Source of the DNA: Arthrobacter sp. 131MFCol6.1 | GTDB taxonomy: Bacteria; Actinomycetota; Actinomycetes; Actinomycetales; Micrococcaceae | Direction of reading: 5' to 3' | DNA: 64,000 bases | NCBI RefSeq assembly: GCF_000374925.1 | Contig: NZ_KB895555.1 | Span: forward strand, 23,778-87,777 | Shown here: positions 1-9,500 of the stretch, piece after piece | How the letters are laid out: each line of letters opens with the position of its first letter | How positions within the stretch are numbered: the stretch's first letter is position 1 | Translations under genes and position numbers: made by a program | The notes under the pieces: model-generated | What the model was told of the DNA's origin: nothing | What the model saw: the letters and a program-made list of their open reading frames with translations, nothing else | The model's database searches: none

Positions 1-1435
1 TCAGCGTGGACGGCGTGCCGGGCTCCAGCCAGGTCATCTGCAGCCGCGTCCCCAGGCAGAAACCCAGCTCCGGGATCGCCGGGGAGGATTGCAGCCAGCC
101 GCCGGACGGAGTCGCGGAGACCATGTTGCCCCAGCGGTCCACGACGTCGATATGGCAGGTATCGCCGCGGGTCTCCCCCGACGGCGCCACGGTGGGCTCG
201 CCGACGCCCAGTCCGACCGCCGAGGCCGCGGACGCATCCCCTGCGAGCGCCGGCGGCGTGTAATCGGTGCGCAGTGGTGGCCTGTACGGTTCCCGCCCGG
301 GCACGGTGCCGGGCCGGAAATCGTGGGAGGCCCGTTCCGTGATCAGGGCCCGGCGGCCGGCGCAATAGTCCTCCGACAGCAGGTCATCGAGCGGCACGTC
401 CGTGTCGCCGTAGTACGCCTCCCGGTCCGCGAGCGCGAGCTTCTGCGCCTCCAGGATGGTGTGCGCCCCCAGCTCGGTGGACGGATCAAGGAACCGGTCC
501 TCGAAGCCGGACAGGATGGCCAGGGTCTGCAGCAGCGCCGGCCCCTGGCCCCAGGGCCCGGTCTTGGCGATCGTGTGGCCCCGGAACTCGACGGTGGCGG
601 CGGCCTCATACCCGGCTTCGAATCCGGCCAGATCGTCCAGGGCGAGCACTCCGCGGTGATCCGTGCCCGAGGAATGCCGGTGCGGGGACTGAACCGAATC
701 CACCATCGCGCGGGCCACGAACCCCTCCCGCCACTCGCGGCGGGCCGCATCAATTCCCGCCTCGCGGGTGGATGCCTTAACTCCGGCCTGCACGAGCCGT
801 TCCAGGGTGCGGGCATAGGCCGGGTTCCACACCAGCTCACCCTCAACCGGGATTCGGCCGCCCGGCATCCACAGCTCAGCCGACGTGGGCCAATGCGCCT
901 GGAACAGCGCGGACACGGCCGCGATGGTGGTTCCGACCCGGCCGAGCATCGGGTGCCCGTCCCGGGCGTAGCCAATCGCGAAGTCCAGCACCGCGTCCAG
1001 CTCCCACGTCCCGTGGTCACGGAGCAGCAGGAGCCAGGCGTCGACGGCGGCAGGCACCGCGGCGGCCAGGGCACCGGAGCCTGGAACGAGGTCCAGGCCT
1101 TCGGCCAGGTAGTGCTCGGCGGTGGCCCCGGCCGGCGCCGGGCCCTGCCCCATCAGGACTATGGGCTGCTCCGGCCGGTCCGCGGTGACGAAGATCCCGG
1201 TCATGTCTCCGCCGGGCCCGTTGAGGTGCGGTTCCACCACATGGAGCACGAACGCTCCCGCCACCGCGGCGTCGAAGGCGTTCCCGCCGCGCTCCAACAC
1301 GGACTGGGCCGCCGCCGTCGCAAGCCAATGCGTGGACGCGCTCATCCCGAAGGTGCCCTGCAGCGTGGGGCGGGTGGTGAACGCTTCCGGGCGTGTGAAC
1401 GGCACACCCACCGCGCTGGGACGACCACCGAACAT
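1..1435 (-). CDS. Gamma-glutamyltransferase family protein, 3' end cut by window edge
   Basis: Reading the minus strand from an ATG at 1435 gives about 478 residues, running off the window. The N-terminal half contains the GGT signature with GGNAFDAAVA and NGPGGDMTGI, and later GDTCHIDVVDRWGNMVSATP. The Thr of DTCHIDVVD sits where the autoprocessing and catalytic Thr lies in the family, whose members have TTHLSVVD-like motifs. The enzyme would transfer or hydrolyse gamma-glutamyl groups. No signal peptide is evident at the chosen start, so it may be a cytosolic YwrD-like member. GAGAG precedes the ATG, which lies 16 nt after the small-subunit stop, so it is probably the last gene of the carrier operon. 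The C-terminal part of the small subunit is not visible. Confidence 0.88.
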   Translation of the reverse strand, partial: MFGGRPSAVGVPFTRPEAFTTRPTLQGTFGMSASTHWLATAAAQSVLERGGNAFDAAVAGAFVLHVVEPHLNGPGGDMTGIFVTADRPEQPIVLMGQGPAPAGATAEHYLAEGLDLVPGSGALAAAVPAAVDAWLLLLRDHGTWELDAVLDFAIGYARDGHPMLGRVGTTIAAVSALFQAHWPTSAELWMPGGRIPVEGELVWNPAYARTLERLVQAGVKASTREAGIDAARREWREGFVARAMVDSVQSPHRHSSGTDHRGVLALDDLAGFEAGYEAAATVEFRGHTIAKTGPWGQGPALLQTLAILSGFEDRFLDPSTELGAHTILEAQKLALADREAYYGDTDVPLDDLLSEDYCAGRRALITERASHDFRPGTVPGREPYRPPLRTDYTPPALAGDASAASAVGLGVGEPTVAPSGETRGDTCHIDVVDRWGNMVSATPSGGWLQSSPAIPELGFCLGTRLQMTWLEPGTPSTL

Positions 1436-1451
1436 TTCTCTCACCACGGTG

Positions 1452-1580
1452 TCAGCCAAACAGGGCCGCCACGCGGGTGAGGGTCTCATAGACGCCATAG
1501 GCGAGCGGCACGCCGACAAGCGCCCAGGCGATGACCAGCTTCCCGGTGGACGGTGTCACCGGTGTCTGTGCACTACTCAT
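1452..1580 (-). CDS. MFS transporter small subunit, 42 residues
   Basis: A 42-codon frame begins with ATG at 1580, one base after the stop of the MFS carrier (TGAAATG), and ends 16 nt before the GGT start. The protein begins MSSAQTPVTPSTGKLVIAW, followed by a single hydrophobic stretch and a short tail ending TRVAALFG. Peptides of this size and placement are annotated as small subunits of oxalate/formate-type MFS carriers in actinobacteria. Its role, perhaps stabilising or regulating the carrier, is not established here. Position, coupling and a clean single membrane helix support it as a real gene. Confidence 0.75.
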   Translation of the reverse strand: MSSAQTPVTPSTGKLVIAWALVGVPLAYGVYETLTRVAALFG

Positions 1581-1581
1581 T

Positions 1582-2976
1582 TCAGCCCTCCAAGGCAGGT
1601 TCTTCGGACCGGACGCGGCCAGGACGTGGTTCGTGGAATCGTGCGTCCACCGGCGAGACCAGCAGGTTCGCCACGAAGCCGATCACCAGCAGCCCCACCA
1701 TGGTCAGCAAGGCGGGCTGGTAGGACGCGGCGTTGAGCGCGCCGGGCCTGCCCTTCGCGTCCAGGAAAGCATTGACGATCAGCGGCCCGGCGACGCCCGC
1801 CGCGGACCAGGCCGTCAGGAGCCGGCCGTGGATGGCGCCGACCTGGAAGGTGCCGAAGAGGTCGCGCAGGTAGGCGGGGGCCGTCGCGAACCCGCCGCCG
1901 TAGAAGGAGATGATGACGAACGCGAGGGCCACGTAGAGGACGGTGGACGTCGAGCCGGCCAGCGCCAGCACGGTGTAGAGCAGCGCGCCGACGCCGAGGT
2001 AGACCATGTAGATGCGCTTGCGGCCGGTGACATCGGAGGTGGCGGACCAGGCAAAGCGGCCGGACATGTTGCCGATCGAGAGCAACCCCACGAAGCCGGC
2101 GGCCACCGCGGCGCTGGCCAGGGAGGTGCCGTCGGGCTGGCGGAAGAAGTCCTGGATCATGGGGGCGGCCTGTTCAAGGATGCCGATTCCCGCCGTGACA
2201 TTGCAGAACAGGGCGATCCAGACGAGCCAGAACTGCCTGGTCTTGACCGCGTTCCGGGCCGAGACGTTCTCCGTGGTGACCAGCGAGGCGGCCTTGACCT
2301 TTGCGGGGTCGAAGCCCGCCGGTTGCCATCCCTCGGCCGGGACTTTGATCGTGAACGCGCCGAACATCATGTAGGCCAGATAGACCACGGCGAGGGTCAG
2401 GAAGAGCTTGCCCACCGACTCACCACTGGCCACCCAGCCCTTGGCCCCGGAGTTGGGATCGTACATCTTCAGCAGGGCCGTGGAGACCGGGCTGGCGATC
2501 AGGGCGCCACCGCCGAACCCCATGATCGCCATGCCGGTGGCCAGTCCGGGCCGGTCCGGGAACCATTTGATCAGGGTGGAGACCGGGGAGATGTAACCGA
2601 TCCCCAGGCCAATGCCGCCGACGACGCCGTAGCCGAGGTAGACGAGCCAAAGCTGGTGGCTGAAGATGCCCAGGGAGCCGATCAGGAAGCCGCTCGCCCA
2701 GAACGCGGCGGAGGTGAACATCGCCTTGCGGGGCCCGTTCCTGTCCACCCAGGTGCCCATGATCGCGGCCGAGAGGCCCAGCATCACGATCGCGATGGAG
2801 AAGATCACGCCGATCTCGGTCAGGCTCGCGCCGAAGTGCTTCACCAACGCGGTCTTGTAGACGCTCGTCGCGTAGGCCTGGCCGATGCACAGGTGGACCG
2901 CGAGGGCTGCCGGGGGTACGAGCCACCGGTTAAATCCGGGTGGGGCGATGGTTCGTTCGCGGTCCAGCCAACCCAT
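1582..2976 (-). CDS. OFA-family MFS carrier (oxalate/formate antiporter-like)
   Basis: A 464-residue protein with 12 predicted membrane helices. The N-terminus MGWLDRERTIAPPGFNRWL and GQAYATSVYK resemble OFA-family major facilitator carriers of small organic anions. The longest open frame starts further upstream, but ATG 2976 is preferred because GGGGAG lies 7 nt before it. It is followed after one base by a one-helix small subunit and then GGT, suggesting a three-gene operon. The carrier may take up a monocarboxylate or a gamma-glutamyl-derived product. Substrate cannot be read from sequence. Confidence 0.85.
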   Translation of the reverse strand: MGWLDRERTIAPPGFNRWLVPPAALAVHLCIGQAYATSVYKTALVKHFGASLTEIGVIFSIAIVMLGLSAAIMGTWVDRNGPRKAMFTSAAFWASGFLIGSLGIFSHQLWLVYLGYGVVGGIGLGIGYISPVSTLIKWFPDRPGLATGMAIMGFGGGALIASPVSTALLKMYDPNSGAKGWVASGESVGKLFLTLAVVYLAYMMFGAFTIKVPAEGWQPAGFDPAKVKAASLVTTENVSARNAVKTRQFWLVWIALFCNVTAGIGILEQAAPMIQDFFRQPDGTSLASAAVAAGFVGLLSIGNMSGRFAWSATSDVTGRKRIYMVYLGVGALLYTVLALAGSTSTVLYVALAFVIISFYGGGFATAPAYLRDLFGTFQVGAIHGRLLTAWSAAGVAGPLIVNAFLDAKGRPGALNAASYQPALLTMVGLLVIGFVANLLVSPVDARFHEPRPGRVRSEEPALEG

Positions 2977-3185
2977 AAGTACTCCCCTGCTCGTCAACGA
3001 CATCGGTGTCCAGCACATTGCGGAAACGGCCCCCTGCCAGGGCCTCTGACCGAGCTTCCGGCAGAGGGCCGTTGCCTCCGGCAATCATGGTGCAAATCGT
3101 CAGCAAACGTACTAGTTATGCGCCAAGCGGTAGGGAATCCGCGACCAACGGTAGGAGTGGTGCGGCAGCCGCGCCCCTGGGAGCG
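2977..3185. other. Intergenic region upstream of the OFA carrier operon
   Basis: These 209 bases lie between the Tex stop (3186) and the carrier start (2976), and must hold the promoter of the carrier operon. I see no convincing operator palindrome or terminator. A moderately AT-rich stretch around 3090-3120 is the most promoter-like part. Confidence 0.3.
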
Positions 3186-5720
3186 CTACTTGGCCAGGCC
3201 GGCCTTCCGGAGCGCCTCCGCCATCGCCGTGTTGACCGGCGACGGCGCGGGAGCCGGCTTCTGCGGTTGCCTGCCCGGCGTCCGCCGGTCGGGTGCCGGT
3301 TTCCCGGATGACTGCTTTCCGGCCGGCTGATTCGCCGGCTGTTTCGACGGCGCCTGCGACGCCGGCTGCCGCGGACGTTCCGGCCGCGAGTCCGCACGAT
3401 CGCCCGCCGCACGATCGCCGGAGGCTGCCGGTTCGTCGCCGAGCCTGAGGGTGAGCGAGATGCGCTTCCGCTCCGGATCCGCCTCGAGCACCTTGACCCG
3501 GACCACCTGCCCGGATTTCACCACCTCGCGGGGGTCGGAGACGAAACGGTTCGCCAGGGCCGACACGTGCACGAGCCCGTCCTGGTGCACCCCGACGTCG
3601 ACGAACGCGCCGAACGCCGCCACGTTGGTAACCGTTCCCTCCAGCACCATGCCGGGCCTGAGGTCGGAGATCTTCTCGATGCCTTCCGAGAACGCGGCCG
3701 CCGCGAAGGCCGGGCGCGGGTCACGGCCCGGCTTCTCGAGTTCGGCGATGATGTCCTGCACGGTGGGCAGGCCGAAGGAGCCGTCCACGAAGTCCTGCGG
3801 GTTCAGCGCCGCATAGCTTCCCGCGGCCGGCGCTTTGCCCGCGGCCGCCTTGATTTTCCGGGCCACCGGGTAGGCCTCCGGGTGCACGCTGGAGGCATCC
3901 AGCGGCTCCGCTCCCCCCGTGATCCGCAGGAAGCCGGCGCACTGCTCAAACGCCTTGGCGCCCAGCCGCGGGACCTTCTTCAGCTCGCTGCGCTTGGCGA
4001 AGGGCCCGTGCTCGTTCCGGTACGCCACAATGTTCTCGCTCAGCAGCGGCCCGACCCCGGCCACCCGGCTCAGCAGTGCGGGCGAGGCGGTGTTGACGTC
4101 CACGCCCACCGCGTTCACGCAGTCCTCCACCACCGCGTCCAGGCTGCGGTCCAGCTTCGCGGCCGTGACGTCGTGCTGGTACTGCCCGACGCCGATCGAT
4201 TTCGGCTCGATTTTCACCAGCTCCGCGAGCGGATCCTGCAGCCGCCGGGCGATCGAGACGGCACCGCGCAGGGATACATCCATGCCGGGCAGCTCCGCCG
4301 CGGCGAGCGCCGACGCCGAATACACCGACGCCCCGGCCTCGGACACCACAATTTTCTGCGGCTTGTTTTCTGACCCGGAGGAGAGCTGCTTGAGCAGTTC
4401 GGCGGCGAGCTTGTCCGTCTCCCTCGAGGCGGTGCCGTTGCCGATCGCGACGAGTTCCACGCCGTGCTTCGTGGCGAGGCCCACGAGGGTCCGCAGCGCC
4501 TCGTCCCATTTTCGGGCCGGGGCGTGCGGGTAGACGGTGTCCGTCGCGACCACCTTGCCGGTGCCGTCCACCACGGCGACCTTGACGCCGGTGCGCAGTC
4601 CCGGGTCCAGGCCCAGGGTGGCGCGGTTCCCGGCCGGCGCGGCGAGCAGCACATCGCGCAGGTTCGCGGCGAACACGCGCACGGCCTCGTCCTCAGCGGC
4701 GGCGAACATCCGGCTGCGCAGATCTGCCGTCAGCCGCGCCAGGACCCGCGAGCGCCACGCCAGCTGAGCGGTCTGCAACAGCCAGGCATCGGCGGGCCGG
4801 CCGCGGTCGGCAACCCCAAGGAACCTGGCCACGGCGGCTTCGTAGCGGCCGCGCGCGGCGGTGAGGGCGGCGTCGTCGTTCGGATCAGCCTCGGCGAGAT
4901 CCAGCTCCAGGGCTCCGTCCTTTTCTCCTCGCAGCAGCGCCAGGACACGGTGCGAAGGCATTCCGGCCGGCTGCTGGGAGAACTCGAAGTAGTCCTTGAA
5001 TTTCTGGCCCTCGGCTTCTTTGCCTTTCTTCACCCGGGACACCATCCGGCCCTGGGTCCACAGCCGCTCCCGGAGCGTGGCGGCCAGGTCGGCATCCTGG
5101 GCGACGCGTTCCACCAGGATGGAGCGGGCGCCGGCGAGCGCTGCGGCCGGGTCACCGATCGAGTGTTCGGCGTTGAGGAATTTGGCGGCTTCGCGGTCCG
5201 GGTCCAGTTCCGGGCGCTTGAGCAGGGCGTCGGCGAGCGGTTCCAGGCCGGCTTCACGGGCGATCTGCGCCTTGGTGCGCCGCTTGGTTTTGAACGGGAG
5301 GTAGATGTCCTCCAGCCGCGATTTCGTGTCGGCGCCGACGACGGCGGCCTGCAGTTCCGGGGTCAGCGCACCCTGGGCGGCGATCGCCTCGAGGATAGTC
5401 CGGCGGCGGTCCTCGAGCTCGCGCAAATAGCGCAGCCGCTCCTCCAGCTCGCGGAGCTGGGTATCGTCCAGCGTCCCGGTGGCTTCCTTGCGGTAGCGGG
5501 CGATGAACGGCACAGTGGACCCGGCGTCGAGCAGCTCCACGGCGGCCCTGACCTGCCAGGGCTGCACGCCGAGCTCGCCGGCGATCTGGGCGGCGATGCC
5601 GGACTCCTGGGTCTCTGAGGTGCCTGCCTGCGGCATGCCGGTCTGTGGGGAGCCGGTCTTTGGGGACGGTCCGGAGGCGGGCGAGAGGGGTGAGGCGGGG
5701 CGCTGCGGGTGTTGGGTCAC
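3186..5720 (-). CDS. tex: Tex family RNA-binding transcription accessory protein
   Basis: An 844-residue Tex homologue. The N-terminal helical Tex domain is followed by a YqgF/RNase H-like domain near residues 365-450 (LGLDPGLRTGVKVAVVD), helix-hairpin-helix motifs near 540-590 (LLSRVAGVGPLLSENIVAYR) and an S1 RNA-binding domain near 675-750 (GMVLEGTVTNVAAFGAFVDV). The C-terminal 90 residues are basic and rich in Pro and Gln, an extension beyond the roughly 775 residues of proteobacterial Tex. The start is a GTG with weak ribosome-binding signal. A later ATG (MPQAGTSETQ) is possible because the first 40 residues are low complexity. Tex acts in the cytoplasm on transcription or RNA metabolism. 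It stands alone here. Confidence 0.93.
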   Translation of the reverse strand: MTQHPQRPASPLSPASGPSPKTGSPQTGMPQAGTSETQESGIAAQIAGELGVQPWQVRAAVELLDAGSTVPFIARYRKEATGTLDDTQLRELEERLRYLRELEDRRRTILEAIAAQGALTPELQAAVVGADTKSRLEDIYLPFKTKRRTKAQIAREAGLEPLADALLKRPELDPDREAAKFLNAEHSIGDPAAALAGARSILVERVAQDADLAATLRERLWTQGRMVSRVKKGKEAEGQKFKDYFEFSQQPAGMPSHRVLALLRGEKDGALELDLAEADPNDDAALTAARGRYEAAVARFLGVADRGRPADAWLLQTAQLAWRSRVLARLTADLRSRMFAAAEDEAVRVFAANLRDVLLAAPAGNRATLGLDPGLRTGVKVAVVDGTGKVVATDTVYPHAPARKWDEALRTLVGLATKHGVELVAIGNGTASRETDKLAAELLKQLSSGSENKPQKIVVSEAGASVYSASALAAAELPGMDVSLRGAVSIARRLQDPLAELVKIEPKSIGVGQYQHDVTAAKLDRSLDAVVEDCVNAVGVDVNTASPALLSRVAGVGPLLSENIVAYRNEHGPFAKRSELKKVPRLGAKAFEQCAGFLRITGGAEPLDASSVHPEAYPVARKIKAAAGKAPAAGSYAALNPQDFVDGSFGLPTVQDIIAELEKPGRDPRPAFAAAAFSEGIEKISDLRPGMVLEGTVTNVAAFGAFVDVGVHQDGLVHVSALANRFVSDPREVVKSGQVVRVKVLEADPERKRISLTLRLGDEPAASGDRAAGDRADSRPERPRQPASQAPSKQPANQPAGKQSSGKPAPDRRTPGRQPQKPAPAPSPVNTAMAEALRKAGLAK

Positions 5721-5743
5721 CCTGCCATTTTGCCTTACCTAGG

Positions 5744-6349
5744 TCAGCGGCCGGGCTCGCCCGGAGGAGGAAGGGGCTCCTGCACGTCCTGAACAACCTC
5801 GTTGCGGCGCAGGAACCACGGCTTGAACGGCGGATCAAAGCGGGCGAACCGTGGCCGCCCTACGGCCTTCAGCCCGGCTAGCTTCAGGGCCTCCTGGAGG
5901 CCGTCGTTTCGCCGTCGAAAGGCCGCCTCCGACCCGCTGCCCGAGAACCGAAGGGCGGCCGCCAGGGATCCTGGCAGGTCCCGGACTCTGACGTCGGGGT
6001 TCGCCGGGACCGGCGCCGTCTCCGCCGTCACCCCAGCGGGGAGCACAAAGGCAACGACGAAATCAGCGGGCTCTGCGCTTCCCGGCAGCGGGCCGCTTTG
6101 CAGTACCGGGGCGGTCATCGCCAGCTTTTGCGACGGCCCGGGTTCCTGGATCACCGGGGCCGTCATCGCCAGCTTCCGTTGCGCCGTGTTGCTGCCGCTG
6201 ATGTAGTTGAAGAGGTGCCGGAAGGCGGCATTTCCGGCGCGGTCGAACGTCGCGTTGACCTCTATTTCCGCCACAGCGTACGGAGGATAGCGGCGCAGCT
6301 CGAAGTGCGCGTAGCGCTGGACCAGCTCATAGGGTTGCTGTTCGGTCAT
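5744..6349 (-). CDS. SOUL heme-binding family protein
   Basis: A 201-residue protein beginning MTEQQPYELVQRYAHFELRR, with FRHLFNYISGSN and repeated KLAMTAPV motifs, which mark the SOUL/HBP family (members bind heme or tetrapyrrole in eukaryotes). No signal peptide or membrane segment is visible. Bacterial members are of uncertain function. It lies 23 bp upstream of tex on the same strand, so the two may be co-transcribed. Confidence 0.88.
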   Translation of the reverse strand: MTEQQPYELVQRYAHFELRRYPPYAVAEIEVNATFDRAGNAAFRHLFNYISGSNTAQRKLAMTAPVIQEPGPSQKLAMTAPVLQSGPLPGSAEPADFVVAFVLPAGVTAETAPVPANPDVRVRDLPGSLAAALRFSGSGSEAAFRRRNDGLQEALKLAGLKAVGRPRFARFDPPFKPWFLRRNEVVQDVQEPLPPPGEPGR

Positions 6350-6481
6350 AGTCCTCAGACCCTACGCCGGTCCTACGACAGGAACCAGCGGTACCTAGCC
6401 TCTTTACAGGTGCCTGGTACCCGCCTCCTGGCTGGTGCTTGATTGTCAGGGGGCTTTGATAGCTTGAATAGCGGAGGTCAA

Positions 6482-6511
6482 CAACAACGGGGGCACCAAC
6501 AACGGGGGCAC
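6482..6511 (+). repeat. 15-bp perfect tandem duplication at the ribosome-binding region
   Basis: The 15-mer CAACAACGGGGGCAC occurs twice back to back immediately before the GTG start of the RecB-like nuclease/helicase. Each copy carries a GGGGG tract that could pair with 16S rRNA, so the duplication changes the number and spacing of Shine-Dalgarno-like tracts. Confidence 0.85.
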
Positions 6512-6512
6512 A

Positions 6513-9500
6513 GTGTTTTTTCTTGAACCTGAGGTACCGGGGTCATCACGGGACCTGGTCTACTCCGCGAGCGACCTCGTGGCGGCCGCGAGTTGCGAGT
6601 ATCAGCTGCTGCGGAAACTCGACGAGAAGCTGGGCCGCTGCCCCAGGGCTACGTTCGAAGACGACGAGATGCTCAAGCATGCAGCGGTGTTGGGTGACCT
6701 CCACGAGCGCAAGGTCCTTAACGGTTTCGTTGCGGAGTTCGGTCCCTGGGATCCGGCCACCGGGCACGGCGTGTACGACGTCGCCACTGCCCCCACGATG
6801 GACCGCGCCACGCTGGCGGCCAAGCACGCCGAGTCCATCGGAGCGCTGCGCGCGGGGGCCGACGTCGTCTTCCAGGCCGCCTTCTTCGACGGCCAGTTCC
6901 ACGGCCGCTCCGACTTCCTCGTGCGGCAGACCGACGGCAGCTATGCGGTGTTCGACACCAAACTGGCCCGCCACGCGAAGGTGACCGCCTTACTGCAACT
7001 GGCCGCCTACGGCGAGCAGCTGCTGAAGGCCGGAATCCCGGTGGATCCGGCGGTGACACTCGTTCTTGGCTCGACGGTGCAGCTGGCCGATGGCGGATTC
7101 GACTACGTGCGAAGCCACCACAAACTCTCCGAGATCCTGCCGGTTTTCCGTGAGCGGCGCGATCGTTTCCTCGCGCTGACCGCCGCGCACATCGCACAGC
7201 CGGGAACAGTGGGCTGGGGCGCGCCCGGGCTCACCGCCTGCGGACGCTGCGATTACTGCCAGGAGCAAGTCAAAGCCACCGACGATCTCCTCCTCGTGGC
7301 CCGGATGAACTCCGTGCAGCGCAAGAACCTCCACGAACGTGGGATTTGGACAGTCACTGACCTGGCGCAAGCGACCCTCGCCAAGCCTACCCCTGCGCTC
7401 GTGCGCCTGCAGGAACAGGCGCGGATGCAGAGCGGCGTTGGCCCTGCCGACGGAGCAGTGCGCTATCGCAAGGACGGCGAAGAGCACACCATCCGGTACG
7501 GCGTCCTGCCCGGGAACACCTTGGCCGAGCTGCCCCCACCGAGCCCAGGCGATATCTTCTTCGACTTCGAGGGCGATCCGCTGTGGCAGGATCGCGCCAC
7601 GGGAGTGTGGGGGCTTGAGTACCTGTTCGGCGTGATCGAGGCGCCCACCGAGCCGGGCGGCGAAGGCGTGTTCAAACCGTTCTGGGCCCACAACCGGAAG
7701 GCGGAGAAGCAGGCGTTCCTCGATTTCCTTGACTATGTCGAGAAACGCCGTCGGGAGCACCCGGACATGCACGTCTACCACTACGCACCGTATGAAAAAA
7801 CGGCGCTTCGAAAACTCTCGGTGATGCATGTTGCCGGGGAGGACATCGTGGACGAGTGGCTCCGCGAGGGACTTCTGGTGGACCTGTACCAAACGGTCCG
7901 GAACAGCATCAGGATCTCCGAGAACTCGTACAGCATCAAGAAGCTTGAGCCGCTCTACATGGGGACGAACCTTCGAACCGGCGACGTGAAGGACGCCGGA
8001 GCCTCCGTGATTGCCTACGCAAGGTACTGCGACGCGAGGGACAATGAGCGGCCCGACGAAGCGGCCACAATCCTCGCCGGGATCTCCGACTACAACCAAT
8101 ACGACTGCCTCTCCACCCTGGAGCTCCGGAACTGGCTGCTCGGGCTGGCCAAGGAACGCCGGCTGGAGCCAAACGCCGCCGAGGCGGGCCCCGCCGGGTC
8201 CGGGCCCGTCCGGACTGGCGCCGCGTCCGGCGCTGAGGGGGTCGCGGAGGACGGCCCCGACGGCGGCGGCTCGGCAGGAGCCGATGCCGTGTTTGACCCG
8301 GCTGAGCTGGCACTTCTGCAATTCGCTGAGCCGGGCAGCGGCTTGTCCGAGGACGACCGTAAGGCCGTCGCCATGCTGGCCGCGGCCGTGAGCTACCACC
8401 GCCGGGAGCGCAAGTCGTTCTGGTGGGCGCACTTCGACCGGTGCGAGCACGGTCCGGACACACACGAACGGGACCGGAACGTTTTCCTCGTCGAATCCGC
8501 GGAAATCCTCGACGACTGGCAACAGACGGGGACCAAGCTTCCGGAGCGGCGGGTCAAGCTGTCCGGCTCCGTGAGTCCCGGATCGGACCTCCGCGAGGGC
8601 AGCAAGTGGTTCCGCATGTATGAGCTTCCACTTCCCGCCGGGCTGGAGGGTACCGGCAAGAACGGAACCGGACGGAGCGGATGGTTCGGCACGGAGGTCC
8701 TGGAACTGGGGCATGAGGACGGCAAGGACACCGTCATCATCCGGGACCGGCTGCACCGGAAGATCCCGCCCCACAATGACGTCCCCATTGCGCTGACGGA
8801 AGACCAACCCCTCGCCACCAAGAGCCTCGAGCAAGCACTGGCAGCCCTCGCTGACACGGTGGTCGCCGGCATGGGGTCCGGATCCCTCCCCCGCCATCCT
8901 GCGCTTGACCTCGTCCGGCGTCAGCCGCCGAGGCTGGCCGCCGGAGCTTCGCTGCCGCAGCCTGGCGTCGGACCAGACCGCTTCATTGAAGCCATCACGG
9001 CGGCGGTGCTGGCCCTTGACCACTCCTACCTGGCAGTGCAGGGTCCGCCCGGGACGGGCAAGACCCATGTGGGGTCCCACGTCATCGCCCGGCTCGTGGC
9101 CCGCGGCTGGAAGGTCGGTGTCGTCGGCCAGTCCCACGCGGTGGTGGAGAACCTGCTGAAAACCGCTGTCACCAAGGCCGGGGTCGACCCGGCGCTGGTG
9201 GCCAAAGACGTGAAGCACGACGACGCCCTGCCGTGGGGCCGGCGCACCGGCAAGGACGTTGCGGAGCTGCTGGGTGCATCTGGAGGCGTCCTCGTCGGCG
9301 GCACGGCGTGGACGATGACCGGCGCCACCGTCCCGGCCGGCTCCCTGGATCTCCTGGTGATCGACGAGGCCGGCCAGTTCTCGCTGGCCAACACGCTCGC
9401 CGTGGCGCAGGCGAGCAGCCGGCTGCTTTTGCTCGGCGACCCGCAGCAGCTGCCGCAGGTCAGCCAGGGCAGGCACCCCGAGCCGGTCGACGAGTCGGCG

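Noticed and set aside
1531..3330. Long plus-strand open frame over the OFA carrier
   Set aside because: Antisense shadow of the carrier gene. The protein has no recognisable domains and is unnaturally rich in charged residues.
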